Assembly: GCA_022600255.1 (NCBI GenBank)
Contig: JAHZKU010000192.1
Span: 1-12,684, forward strand
Length of the DNA stretch: 12,684 nucleotides
From: Actinomycetes bacterium
GTDB lineage: Bacteria > Actinomycetota > Actinomycetes > S36-B12 > GCA-2699445
Reading direction: 5' to 3'
The position numbers and the translations under genes are program-made. The notes beneath the pieces are model-generated. The model did no database searches. It saw only the letters and a list, made by a program, of their open reading frames with translations, and had not been told where the DNA came from. How positions within the stretch are numbered: the stretch's first letter is position 1; every line of letters begins with the position of its first letter. Of this stretch, positions 1-7,613 are shown piece by piece.

Positions 1-132
1 ATCCGGCGTCGGCGCGGTGGGACGGTTCTGGCTTAGCAGCACCAAGCCCCAACCCACCGCACAATGAAAGCGGGGGCGGGAATGTTCGGGCGGGTGGTGC
101 CGTTGTTGCAGGCACTGAGCCAAGGAGGCCCG

Positions 133-1071
133 ATGACGCAGGACTGGACCACAGCCGACATCCCGAATCTCACGGACAAGACATTCGTGGTGACCGGCAC
201 CACCAGTGGGTTGGGCACCCACAGTGCCACGGAGTTGGCCAAACACGGGGGCCGCGTAATTGTTACCGGTCGAAACCCAGACAAGCTGTCCCAGACCCTC
301 GCTACCGTTGCCTCCGCAGCAACCGGGCCGGCGCCTGATGCAGTGCAACTGGACCTCGCTGATCTGGGTTCCATCTCGCAGGCTGCTGAGGAGATTCGCG
401 CCTTGGCACCAGAAATTCACGGCCTGCTCAACAATGCGGGCATCATGGCAACCCCGCATAATGAGACCAAGGACGGTTTCGAGAGCCAGATCGGCACCAA
501 CCACCTCGGGCACTTCGCCTTGACGGGATTACTACTGCCAAACATTCCCGCGCACGGGCATGCCCGAGTCGTAACCGTGTCGAGTTTGGCCCATAAGCGA
601 GGCAAGGTTGTTCCTAGCGATCTCTCCTACCAGAACCGACGCTACGACCCCTGGTCTGCCTACGGACAGTCCAAGCTCGCAAATCTGCTATTCACCCTCG
701 AGTTGGCCAAGTTGACTCGAGCGGCCGGATGGAACCTCATCGCTGCGGCCGCACACCCGGGATTCTCTGCTACCAACCTGCTCCACGCCGGGCCAGCGAT
801 CATGCAGAACCAGATTGCGCGCACTGTGGGTGATGGTTTTATGAAACTGGTCAGCCAGTCCGCGGCCGAGGGCGCGCTACCAAGCCTGTATGCCGCCACG
901 GCCCCAGATGTTCACAACGGCGATTACATCGGACCCAGCGGTGTCATGGAAATCCGCGGGGCTCCCAAGAAGGTCGGCCGATCTGGCGCTGCCAAGGATG
1001 CGCTGGTTGCGCAAGAACTGTGGAGCAAGTCCGAAGAACTCACCGGGGTGACCTACGATTTCGCTAGCTAG
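133..1071 (+). CDS. Short-chain dehydrogenase/reductase (SDR), retinol dehydrogenase/protochlorophyllide reductase-like
   Basis: A 312-residue NAD(P)-dependent oxidoreductase of the classical SDR fold, probably cytosolic. Visible motifs are the cofactor-binding TGTTSGLG (residues 21-28), an acidic LDLAD (73-77), NNAG (100-103), the VTVSS strand ending in the catalytic Ser (around 150) and the active-site YxxxK as YGQSK (Tyr177, Lys181), followed by HPG (208-210). The length and C-terminal extension fit the group annotated as retinol dehydrogenase or protochlorophyllide reductase-like, whose bacterial substrates are mostly unknown. The start at 133 is preferred over an in-frame ATG at 64: an AAGGAGG ribosome binding site lies at 122-128, and the SDR fold begins soon after Met133, while the extra 23 residues have no SDR character. 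The gene stands alone on this strand, with 117 bases to the next gene. The class is sure; the substrate cannot be stated. Confidence 0.93.
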   Translation: MTQDWTTADIPNLTDKTFVVTGTTSGLGTHSATELAKHGGRVIVTGRNPDKLSQTLATVASAATGPAPDAVQLDLADLGSISQAAEEIRALAPEIHGLLNNAGIMATPHNETKDGFESQIGTNHLGHFALTGLLLPNIPAHGHARVVTVSSLAHKRGKVVPSDLSYQNRRYDPWSAYGQSKLANLLFTLELAKLTRAAGWNLIAAAAHPGFSATNLLHAGPAIMQNQIARTVGDGFMKLVSQSAAEGALPSLYAATAPDVHNGDYIGPSGVMEIRGAPKKVGRSGAAKDALVAQELWSKSEELTGVTYDFAS

Positions 1072-1077
1072 GAATAT

Positions 1078-1115
1078 CGGCTCAGCACGTCAGCGGGTGG
1101 GCATCTCCTGAGCCG
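1078..1115 (+). terminator. Possible hairpin terminator after the SDR gene
   Basis: Perfect 8-bp arms CGGCTCAG (1078-1085) and CTGAGCCG (1108-1115) flank a 22-base loop, beginning 6 bases after the SDR stop codon. There is no T tract, which is common for actinobacterial terminators. The long loop makes this a moderate call. Confidence 0.4.
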
Positions 1116-1158
1116 CCGCAGAAGCATCACCCTCCCGTGCGGCGCCTGCGGTGATTCG

Positions 1159-1188
1159 TTAGTCGGGCTGAACGACTAAAGTTGCCCA
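1159..1188 (+). promoter_or_regulatory. Leaderless promoter overlapped by an inverted repeat (candidate operator)
   Basis: A perfect inverted repeat TTAGTCG (1159-1165), 7-base spacer, CGACTAA (1173-1179) overlaps a -10-like hexamer TAAAGT (1177-1182). Six bases then separate this hexamer from the ATG at 1189, so the predicted transcription start is the A of the start codon. No Shine-Dalgarno sequence is present. A protein bound to the repeat would cover the -10 box, so repression is the natural inference. No convincing -35 box is seen. Confidence 0.5.
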
Positions 1189-2364
1189 ATGAACGCTCCG
1201 ACGCTGCCGCCCCCAGGTTGGTATCCCGACCCCAGCGGAGCTGGTATTCGGTACTGGAATGGCCAGAACTGGACTGATCACTACAACCCCCGAGGCGTGG
1301 TAGCCGGGGCTACTGCGGTGCCCGCGTGGCAAACCGGAATGCCCGTTCCCACAACCGGGGCCTTAGCAGCTAGTGGCTTGCGCCGACTAAATGGACTCTT
1401 CAGCGACATGGGCCAAATCTTGAAACGAGGTTGGCGGCCGATTCTTGGCCTCAGCTTGCTGCTGTGGGTCGGGTGGACCATCGTGAGCGCCGTGGTGCTG
1501 GCGGGCGTGCTCAACTACGGCAACCTCGGCTCGGCCGTGTCAGCCACGAGCAGTGTGGTGAACAAGTACGGAGATGCCACGGTACCCGCTGCTGTCGGCG
1601 AGGAACTGCGCCGCGACTGGGAATCCGTGCTGCGCTCGGACTCCGTGCTGACCTGGGTGCTTGTTTCGATGGTGATCCTAGTACTCCTGATCGCTACATC
1701 GGCCGTGCAAGTCGCTGCGGCGAATCGGGTCGCAGTCTCAGCAACGGCAAACAGTGCGCCACAAGAAGAAGAGTCCGGGGCCGGGGACGACGTCATCGGC
1801 GCATTTGCCGCAATCAGGTCAGCTTGGCGCCCCGGGATCCGATTGCTGGGATACCTGCTTGTGGCCACCATCGCCATTGCGGCCGTGGGGCTTGCCTGGG
1901 CCTTTGTGATCGCCGCGCTCGCCCAACTCGGCGGCGGCTTCGCGTTCTTGGCGGGCGTGGTGGCGTTTCTCGGCCTGCTGGCGATGATCGCTGGCATGTA
2001 TTGGCTGATGGGCCGGTTGGCGCCTGTACTGGTTCAAGTGACGCAGGGCCCAGGCTCGGTGCGCTGGTCTTGGCAGGCCACCAAGGGCAAGTTTTGGGCC
2101 GTGTTCGGTCGGATGCTCTTGTGGTCTGTCGTCGCCTCACTGATTGTCCAGTTGGTAGTGACAGCACTGTTGGTGCCGGTCTACGCCATTCTTTTCATCG
2201 GGGGTGCCATGGGTAATGCCGGGCTAAGCATCGGAGCGGGCATTGTCCTAGTCGTGCTGGTTGGCCCGGTCTCACTGTCCTTGTCCATCGTCAGCACGCT
2301 AGGGGTGGTGCCAATCTGGCGGGATCTAACGACCGACGAAAGGTACCGAGCCATCCCGGCTTGA
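1189..2364 (+). CDS. DUF2510 multi-pass membrane protein
   Basis: A 391-residue membrane protein of unknown function. The N-terminus carries a DUF2510 module (residues 8-32: PPGWYPDP…RYWNGQNWTDH), a short Trp-rich cytoplasmic motif frequent at the ends of actinobacterial membrane proteins. After a linker come several hydrophobic segments: roughly 85-108, 152-175, two or three between 215 and 285, and two or three between 305 and 380. A charged stretch (about 190-205, EEESGAGDD) separates the second segment from the rest. The hydrophobic part resembles the membrane domains found in actinobacterial proteins annotated as glycerophosphoryl diester phosphodiesterase membrane domain, but no phosphodiesterase catalytic motif is present, so no enzymatic role is claimed. 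The start is set by the first ATG, which lies exactly six bases after a -10-like TAAAGT; the mRNA is probably leaderless. The gene converges with the hydrolase gene at 2463-3260. Confidence 0.88.
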   Translation: MNAPTLPPPGWYPDPSGAGIRYWNGQNWTDHYNPRGVVAGATAVPAWQTGMPVPTTGALAASGLRRLNGLFSDMGQILKRGWRPILGLSLLLWVGWTIVSAVVLAGVLNYGNLGSAVSATSSVVNKYGDATVPAAVGEELRRDWESVLRSDSVLTWVLVSMVILVLLIATSAVQVAAANRVAVSATANSAPQEEESGAGDDVIGAFAAIRSAWRPGIRLLGYLLVATIAIAAVGLAWAFVIAALAQLGGGFAFLAGVVAFLGLLAMIAGMYWLMGRLAPVLVQVTQGPGSVRWSWQATKGKFWAVFGRMLLWSVVASLIVQLVVTALLVPVYAILFIGGAMGNAGLSIGAGIVLVVLVGPVSLSLSIVSTLGVVPIWRDLTTDERYRAIPA

Positions 2365-2462
2365 TCACGTCGGAAACGAACCAGACCACGCGATATCCCG
2401 CCCGTGGCCAAGGTGGCTCCTGCGGCACAGGCCTGGCACTGGGAGTCGGCGAAGCAAGCGGC

Positions 2463-3260
2463 CTAGGACGCCGGACTTGGCGAATCCAGGTTCTCGTGGA
2501 AGAACTGCAACACCCGCGCACTGGCCTGCGCCGTTGGGAAGCCGTCCTTGTCCGCCCACTCCGTTGTCACCACACTGTGCGCCGACTTGGGATATCCATG
2601 TGGGTTGTCGGGTCCGGAGTCTATTTCGATCGCCTCAAACTGAGGCCCGAACTCCTCTCGCAACCGGTCGAACCGCTGCGGCGGACATAGGGGGTCTTTC
2701 GTGAAACGCATTCCCAGCACGTCCTGCTCCTCAGAATCCACGCGCGACTTCACGGTTTGCAGATCGGCGTCTGACAGATGCAGCGCACGTCGTGAGCCCG
2801 GCGTGGTTGGGAATGGCAGGGAGGGTTGGCTGAGCACCGGCGCCTTGATCCATGGATCTACCATCAACGCCAACGCAAAGTTTCCGGTGAGACACATGCC
2901 AATCGCGCCCACACGCTCGGCCCCGTACTCCTCGTGAATGTAGCGACTCAACCCACGAATCCACGTCGTGATTGGGCTTGAAGACCGGGCGGCCAGCACG
3001 TGAAATTCCTTATTGATGCACACCTTCGCCATCTCGCGGGCGAGGTACCCGGGTGAGATCGCTTGGCCGGTGATCCCTAAGAACTCCGGTAGAAAGACGC
3101 GGAACCCACTGGCCACAGTGCGCTCGGCAAACGCGGCCACTTGCGGGGTGATGCCAGGTATTTCGTGCATCACGATCACCGGCGGCCCCGTTCCGGCTGT
3201 GAACACCGGACGTGTTGCTCCTGCGAACGAGAAGTCGAACTTCGTAAACTGATCCAGCAT
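2463..3260 (-). CDS. Dienelactone hydrolase family protein (alpha/beta hydrolase)
   Basis: A 265-residue alpha/beta-hydrolase of the dienelactone hydrolase family, which uses a Cys-Asp-His triad on esters or lactones. The nucleophile elbow is GMCLTG with Cys123. The second glycine of the usual GxCxGG is replaced by Thr-Gly, so the elbow is slightly atypical. Early in the protein VIVMHEIPGI (28-37) is the strand and oxyanion-loop region typical of the family. Candidate acid and base are Asp189 (FTKDPLCPP) and His221 (NPHGYP) or His228. No signal peptide is seen, so it should be cytosolic. The ATG at 3260 is preceded by TAGGGT and six bases with no Shine-Dalgarno sequence, suggesting a leaderless transcript. 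It is divergent from the amidase gene (220-base gap) and has no pathway partners nearby, so the substrate is unknown. Confidence 0.9.
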   Translation of the reverse strand: MLDQFTKFDFSFAGATRPVFTAGTGPPVIVMHEIPGITPQVAAFAERTVASGFRVFLPEFLGITGQAISPGYLAREMAKVCINKEFHVLAARSSSPITTWIRGLSRYIHEEYGAERVGAIGMCLTGNFALALMVDPWIKAPVLSQPSLPFPTTPGSRRALHLSDADLQTVKSRVDSEEQDVLGMRFTKDPLCPPQRFDRLREEFGPQFEAIEIDSGPDNPHGYPKSAHSVVTTEWADKDGFPTAQASARVLQFFHENLDSPSPAS

Positions 3261-3272
3261 GTTGCCACCCTA
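3261..3272 (-). promoter_or_regulatory. Leaderless -10 box for the dienelactone hydrolase gene
   Basis: On the minus strand TAGGGT (3267-3272) is followed by GGCAAC and then ATG, so the expected transcription start coincides with the start codon. The spacing is identical to that seen at 1189 and 11800. No ribosome binding site lies in between, and no clear -35 is visible. Confidence 0.45.
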
Positions 3273-3363
3273 GATGAGCGGAACACCAGTGCCGGGGTCA
3301 GTCACTGAGCCACCGCCAACCCGATAGATGAGGACCAAACCCCAACGACTGCACGATGACCGG

Positions 3364-3385
3364 ACAAATCCGAGATATCGGTTGT
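3364..3385. other. Hairpin upstream of the amidase gene
   Basis: CCGA-GATA-TCGG forms a short stem-loop that extends as ACAA…TTGT across a two-base bulge, giving 8 paired bases. It lies upstream of a possible -10 (TAGGGT, 3415-3420) for the amidase gene in the divergent intergenic region, and could be an operator. Support is only structural. Confidence 0.25.
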
Positions 3386-3480
3386 TTTCCCAGTTTCACT
3401 TGCCGAGACCTCGCTAGGGTGCAACTCAAGCTAAAACGGAACTGTGACACGACTCAAACAGGAATAGGACACCGATTCGA

Positions 3481-5076
3481 ATGGCTGCTTTCCCACCGAG
3501 TTCCCGAATCATGGCGGGCTCTGTCACGATTGGCATCGTTGCTGGTGCCCTGGTGGCGCTGCCCGCTGTCTCGTTCTCATCCTCGGCACAAGATCCGATC
3601 AAGGCCAACGTGGCAGGCACACCGATTGCCGGCGTTTCCAAGCAGGCCAAGAAGGATGCCCCCAAGCCAGATCCCGATGCGCACGACGGGCACGATCATT
3701 CGGGTCCGGACCGGGAAGCCGGCAACGAGTTGAAGCCCGCCGTGGTGACCGATCCCATTCAGACAGACACGTCCTTTGGCCTTGTGGGCGTGGCATTTGA
3801 CGCCGCACCGCCTAGCCAAACTGCCGTCCAAGTCCGGGTGAAAGAATCTGGCGGTTGGAGCGATTGGGAAGACCTCGCAGTCAACTTCGGTCATGGACCC
3901 GATCAGGACACTGCGGAATTCGAGCAAGTTCAGCACACCACCGAGCCGCTATTGACTGGGCCGTCCGACGCGGTCCAGGTTCGCGTGGACACACCAAATG
4001 GTGAGGAGTTGCCTGCCGCAGAAGTCCAGACAGTGGAGGCCACCGAATCCGAGGCTGACGCGGACGTCGCTTCCCAAGGTGGCCCCGCCGCGCAGGCCAA
4101 CGCAGCCACACCGCAGCCCGCCATTATCTCCCGAGCCGGCTGGGGTGCTGATGAGAGTCTGCGCAACGGCTGCCCCGGCCTGACCGATGCCGCCAAGATC
4201 GGATTTGTGCACCACACGGCATCCACGAGCAACTACACCGAACTCGGCGCCCCCTCGCAACTTCGCAGTATCTACTCGTGGACCACCAGCAACGGCTACT
4301 GCGACATGCCATACAACTTTTTCGTGGATCAGTACGGCAACATCTACGAAGGTCGCGGTGGCGGGGTCCATCTGCCGGTCCGCAGTGGCGCCACCGCCTC
4401 CTTCAACTCCGGTTCGTTCTCGGTCGCGGCTTTGGGTAACTACTCCGTTGCGCCTGGTAACGGAGTCGGAAAGACCAAAAACGCGATCGCCAAGCTTGCC
4501 GCCTGGAAGTTGGCTTTGACCGGTCGGTCCGCCACAGGGACAGAGGCGTTGACTGCAGGCGGCTATCCTGGCGGTGCCGCTCGCGGCACCGTGCAGACCT
4601 TCAACCGCATTAGTGGGCACCGCGACGCAATCAGCACAAGTTGCCCAGGTGATGCGCTATATCCAGAACTCGCTAGTATCCGCGCCAATGCCGCGAAGAA
4701 GCAATCCGGCACTGGGGTCAGTCCGGCACCTGCGCCTGATCCCGAAAACCCAACGACGCCGGTGGCGGCCGGCCGCTACGCGAGCAGCGTGACGGACTGG
4801 TCCAAGAAGGAGCGGTGGCGGGCGAAAGGCAAGTTCTACAACTCGTCCTTCGCCGTGAACCCGCGCGAAGCCCGTACGGCCGTCATCAAGCGTAAACGTT
4901 CGGGTAAGCCCTGGAAGGTGGATAACACGCTCACCACCGACGCCAACGGATACGCCACGTTCTCTTTGAAGTTCCGCAAGGGCAAGACGTACTACCGCAT
5001 CACGGTTCCCAAGACCGCCAAAGCGAAGTTCACACGAAACTCCAAGATCCTGCTGACGGGGCGCACCCCCAAGTAG
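3481..5076 (+). CDS. Secreted N-acetylmuramoyl-L-alanine amidase, PGRP/Amidase_2 type
   Basis: A 531-residue exported zinc amidase expected to cut the bond between N-acetylmuramic acid and L-Ala in peptidoglycan. A signal peptide covers about residues 9-36 (hydrophobic core after Met11, Ala/Ser-rich cleavage area). Then comes a His/Asp-rich segment (DPDAHDGHDHSGPD, 64-77), a beta-rich N-terminal domain with SGGWSDWEDL (123-132), and an acidic Ala-rich linker to about 212. The amidase domain is about 213-405: zinc ligands are His244 (or His245) in VHHTAS, His380 in SGHRD and Cys388 in TSCPGD; PYNFFVDQYGNIYEGR (277-292) is the typical PGRP core. A Pro-rich spacer (412-428) leads to a very basic C-terminal domain (about 431-531), perhaps a cell-wall-binding beta-sandwich. 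Translation may start at Met1 or Met11; AGGA at 3466-3469 weakly supports Met1. The transcript is probably monocistronic. Confidence 0.92.
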   Translation: MAAFPPSSRIMAGSVTIGIVAGALVALPAVSFSSSAQDPIKANVAGTPIAGVSKQAKKDAPKPDPDAHDGHDHSGPDREAGNELKPAVVTDPIQTDTSFGLVGVAFDAAPPSQTAVQVRVKESGGWSDWEDLAVNFGHGPDQDTAEFEQVQHTTEPLLTGPSDAVQVRVDTPNGEELPAAEVQTVEATESEADADVASQGGPAAQANAATPQPAIISRAGWGADESLRNGCPGLTDAAKIGFVHHTASTSNYTELGAPSQLRSIYSWTTSNGYCDMPYNFFVDQYGNIYEGRGGGVHLPVRSGATASFNSGSFSVAALGNYSVAPGNGVGKTKNAIAKLAAWKLALTGRSATGTEALTAGGYPGGAARGTVQTFNRISGHRDAISTSCPGDALYPELASIRANAAKKQSGTGVSPAPAPDPENPTTPVAAGRYASSVTDWSKKERWRAKGKFYNSSFAVNPREARTAVIKRKRSGKPWKVDNTLTTDANGYATFSLKFRKGKTYYRITVPKTAKAKFTRNSKILLTGRTPK

Positions 5077-5246
5077 TCGGTCTGAGGCCCGTGGTGCCAA
5101 TTGCCCGATTTAGCCCGTGGGAAACATGCCCAGTTTCTTGACAGCAGCTTGAGCGCCTCTATTCGCCGCGCCTACCACGCGTCACTAAGGTAGCTTCCTG
5201 TCATCCGAGTCGGCGTTCCCTTGAGAAACGGCTGCACCGGGTCTTA

Positions 5247-5252
5247 CAGGAG
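5247..5252 (+). promoter_or_regulatory. Ribosome binding site fixing the start of the sugar transporter
   Basis: AGGAGA sits six bases before the ATG at 5259 and settles the start. A possible -10 hexamer, TAAGGT, lies at 5186-5191, about 70 bases upstream of the start, without a good -35. Confidence 0.6.
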
Positions 5253-5258
5253 AACAAG

Positions 5259-6803
5259 ATGCAAACCGTATCCGGCGCAGACTCCAAAGACGCACCCGTG
5301 GAGGCCGTTCACACCGGCAAGGTTCTCGCCCTCAGCCTGGTGGCTGCCCTCGGCGGTTTCCTATTCGGCTACGACAGCTCAGTCATCAACGGCGCCAACA
5401 AGGCGGTGTTTTACGAGTTCCAGATCGACAACGGTTTCATGCAAGGTTTCGTCGTTGCGATCGCACTGCTTGGCTCCGCGCTTGGCGCCTACCTCGGCGG
5501 CGGCATCGCCGACAAATATGGCCGCAAACGCGTCATGCTTGTGGCGGCAATCCTGTTCCTGATCGCCGGGATCGGTACAGCGTTCCCGTTCGGCGTGGTG
5601 GACTTCATGTTCTGGCGGGTCATCGGTGGCATCGCCATTGGTTTGGCCGCCGTGGTTTCGCCGCTCTACATCTCCGAAGTGGCCCCCGCCCATCTACGCG
5701 GTCGGATGGCATCGCTATTCCAGCTAGCCATCGTTGTGGGCATCTTCTCCACGCAGGTTGTCAACGAGGTGCTCCTGAACCTGGTGCCCGACACGACCTT
5801 GAAGCCGGTCGGCGAGAACGGCGTTCCAGCAGTTGTTGCGAACAATCCGTTGTGGTTGGGCCTTGAAGCCTGGCAGTGGATGTTCCTGTGTATGGTCGTA
5901 CCGGCGGTGATCTACCTGTTCCTGGCCAAGACGCTGCCGGAATCACCCCGCTACCTCGTCGCAGAAGGTCGCTCGAACGAAGCCCGGCAAGTGATGGCAA
6001 CCATCTACGTTGACGTCTCAGACGAAAAGGTATCGGCCATCCAGGCCACCCTCGACGCCGAACACAAACCGAGCATGAAGGACATCCGCGGCCCGCGACT
6101 CGGTCTGCAGCCGTTGGTTTGGATCGGCATCATCTTGGCAGTGTTGCAGCAGTTCGTCGGGATTAACGCGGTCTTCTACTACTCCAACCTGGTTTGGAGC
6201 GCGGTCGGCTTCGACGAAAGTAAGGCGTTCGAGACATCTACGATCATCAGTGCCGTGAACGTGATCTTCACCTTGGTCGCCATCGCATTGATTGACCGGG
6301 TGGGTCGCAAACCGCTGCTGTTGGTGGGTTCGATCGGCATGTTCTTGTCGCTAGGCCTACTAACGTGGTTGTTCTCCACCGCTCCCAAGTGCACACAAGC
6401 CATTGTCGATGGTGGTGGCCAAGACGGGTGCAGCGTCGCCGCAGACGTCAACAACCCCCTCCTTGGGTCCACGCAAGGTTGGGTTGCCGTGGTTGGCATG
6501 AACGTATTCGTCGCCTTCTTCGCAGCGACTTGGGGGCCGATCGTCTGGGTGCTACTTGGCGAGATGTTCCCGAACAAAATGCGGGCCGCCGCCATGAGCA
6601 TCGGTGTGATGGCCAACTGGATCGCCAACTTCATGGTCTCGATGAGCTTCCCTGGCTTAGTACAGATCTCGATGGGCCTCGCCTACAGTCTCTTCACCAT
6701 CGGCGCCCTAGTCTCGTTCTTCTACGTGTGGAAATACGTGAAAGAGACCAAGGGAGTGGAGCTAGAAGAGATGGCGGCGCTCGAAGGCGTGAAGGTCGAC
6801 TAA
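5259..6803 (+). CDS. Sugar porter family MFS transporter (sugar:H+ symporter)
   Basis: A 514-residue, 12-helix major facilitator of the sugar porter family (XylE/GalP/AraE/GLUT type), located in the cytoplasmic membrane. Family signatures are all present: GGFLFGYD in helix 1 (residues 32-39), DKYGRKR in loop 2-3 (85-91), PLYISEVAPAHLRGR (135-149), PESPRYL at the start of the central loop (227-233), QQFVGINAVFYYS in helix 7 (297-309), DRVGRKPLL in loop 8-9 and a KETKGVELEEM tail at the C-terminus. Two longer extracytoplasmic loops (about 175-203 and a Cys-containing loop near 380-405) exceed the E. coli proteins. A hexose or pentose is the likely substrate, but specificity cannot be read safely. 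AGGAGA (5247-5252) supports the start, and a strong hairpin follows the stop. The neighbours give no sugar-catabolic operon; chitin-derived sugars are conceivable but unsupported. Confidence 0.95.
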   Translation: MQTVSGADSKDAPVEAVHTGKVLALSLVAALGGFLFGYDSSVINGANKAVFYEFQIDNGFMQGFVVAIALLGSALGAYLGGGIADKYGRKRVMLVAAILFLIAGIGTAFPFGVVDFMFWRVIGGIAIGLAAVVSPLYISEVAPAHLRGRMASLFQLAIVVGIFSTQVVNEVLLNLVPDTTLKPVGENGVPAVVANNPLWLGLEAWQWMFLCMVVPAVIYLFLAKTLPESPRYLVAEGRSNEARQVMATIYVDVSDEKVSAIQATLDAEHKPSMKDIRGPRLGLQPLVWIGIILAVLQQFVGINAVFYYSNLVWSAVGFDESKAFETSTIISAVNVIFTLVAIALIDRVGRKPLLLVGSIGMFLSLGLLTWLFSTAPKCTQAIVDGGGQDGCSVAADVNNPLLGSTQGWVAVVGMNVFVAFFAATWGPIVWVLLGEMFPNKMRAAAMSIGVMANWIANFMVSMSFPGLVQISMGLAYSLFTIGALVSFFYVWKYVKETKGVELEEMAALEGVKVD

Positions 6804-6805
6804 CC

Positions 6806-6837
6806 GTGACGCGCGGCCAATGCCCGGCCCGCGTCAC
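6806..6837 (+). terminator. Strong hairpin terminator after the sugar transporter
   Basis: GTGACGCG then GGCC (6806-6818, one bulged C) pairs with GGCC then CGCGTCAC (6826-6837) around the loop AATGCCC. That gives 12 base pairs starting two bases after the TAA stop. There is no T run, as is usual in GC-rich actinobacteria. Confidence 0.75.
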
Positions 6838-7008
6838 CGCTGACCATCCCGGCTAGCAGACTCATTCCGGGGCACGGGAGACGGCCCTACCGCCCGCCGG
6901 CTTGCTGTGGATGCCCACTCGTAGCGCAATACTGTCGACGAGAATCATGGACGTGTGAATCCAATCCGGCTGAGGTTCATGGCGATGCGGACCTAACGCG
7001 GAGCGGGT

Positions 7009-7074
7009 CCGGTATCGGTGTCGGTGTCGGTGTCGGTGTCGGTATCGGTGTCGGTGTCGATATCGGTGTCGGTT
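7009..7074. repeat. Hexanucleotide tandem repeat (TCGGTG)n
   Basis: Eleven consecutive 6-base units: seven perfect TCGGTG and four variants (CCGGTA, TCGGTA, TCGATA, TCGGTT). On the minus strand one frame reads as Pro-Thr repeats, and a frame without stops spans 6977-7123 with Pro/Thr-rich flanks but no start codon. This resembles the PT linkers of the chitinolytic proteins at 8529-11427. The repeat may be a relic of such a linker or simply slippage-generated; its length could vary between strains. Confidence 0.9.
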
Positions 7075-7291
7075 GCGATGTTGGTAGGGCGGGCTGATTT
7101 CCACTCGAAACGGCACCGGGCGACTAAGCTCATCACATCAGATTCCCCGACCCAATCTATGAATACCTTCGCGGTGACTTTCTCCGACTCTCTACGGCCA
7201 CGCGTTCGAGGGAGCCGACACTCCGGGCATCGGAGAACAGAAAATGTAACTCTTTCCCGGACAACTGCGTCTATGCACTGTCAGATCAGAG

Positions 7292-7298
7292 AAGGAGG
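7292..7298 (+). promoter_or_regulatory. Ribosome binding site of the small membrane protein
   Basis: AAGGAGG is a near-perfect Shine-Dalgarno sequence six bases before the ATG at 7305. It confirms that this short gene is real. Confidence 0.8.
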
Positions 7299-7304
7299 CT
7301 CGAA

Positions 7305-7547
7305 ATGTCAAAGAACGAAGCAGGATGGGATCGCGGTGTCCGGGTTGGTATCGCTGTTGTCGCGGCTGTTGTCGCGGGGCTGGTTGGCTTCGGCACCATT
7401 CTAGGGTTGATTCTGCTCGCCGTGACCGCAATCATGCTGGTGACAGCAGCCGTTGGGTTTTGCCCCCTGTACCGAGTTTTCGGCGTGAGCACATGCCCGG
7501 TGCCCGCCAATGAGACCGTCTCAGCGCGGGAGCCTGCTGCGAGCTAG
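7305..7547 (+). CDS. YgaP-like (DUF2892) small membrane protein
   Basis: An 80-residue protein with the layout of the YgaP transmembrane domain/DUF2892 family: a polar start with a DRGVR motif (residues 9-13), two hydrophobic helices (about 14-30 and 32-51), then the characteristic GFCPLY (51-56) and a second Cys in VSTCPV (61-66). In YgaP itself this domain anchors a rhodanese; here it stands alone, as is common in bacteria, and its role is unknown. The two conserved cysteines near the membrane face hint at thiol or sulfur chemistry, as inference only. The start is fixed by AAGGAGG at 7292-7298. The ECF sigma factor begins 66 bases downstream on the same strand, so the two may be co-transcribed. 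Confidence 0.85.
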   Translation: MSKNEAGWDRGVRVGIAVVAAVVAGLVGFGTILGLILLAVTAIMLVTAAVGFCPLYRVFGVSTCPVPANETVSAREPAAS

Positions 7548-7613
7548 TGACGAAGCGGCGTTGATACTTGCGAGTGTGCCCTGCCGCCGATTGGTGAACC
7601 GCGTGATGCCTTC

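Larger units (their letters stand above)
6838..7304. other. Long non-coding stretch between transporter and sigma-factor operon
   Basis: After the terminator no credible gene is visible up to 7304. The stretch holds the hexanucleotide repeat at 7009-7074. It must also contain the promoter of the 7305 gene, perhaps in 7130-7290. GGACAAC at 7259-7265 and GTC at 7280-7282 loosely recall an ECF-type promoter and could point to autoregulation by the sigma factor encoded downstream, but the match is poor. Open frames crossing the repeat give only low-complexity Ser-Val or His-Arg products. Confidence 0.5.

Noticed and set aside
1..36. Possible 3' end of an upstream plus-strand gene (11 codons then TAG).
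   Set aside because: Too short and Arg-rich to recognise; the frame could be open by chance.
64..132. N-terminal extension of the SDR from the ATG at 64.
   Set aside because: The ribosome binding site at 122-128 and the start of the SDR fold both favour 133.
3261..3480. Riboswitch (for example c-di-AMP type) ahead of the cell-wall amidase.
   Set aside because: None of the conserved riboswitch core segments could be recognised.
3949..4620. 223-codon open frame on the minus strand opposite the amidase.
   Set aside because: Antisense shadow of a GC-rich gene with clear domains; it has no recognisable protein features.
7009..7074. CRISPR-like array.
   Set aside because: Units are only 6 bases and contiguous, without spacers.
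6862..7116. His/Arg-repeat protein on the minus strand across the hexanucleotide repeat.
   Set aside because: Low-complexity translation of the repeat, no ribosome binding site; the Ser-Val frame on the plus strand is rejected for the same reason.
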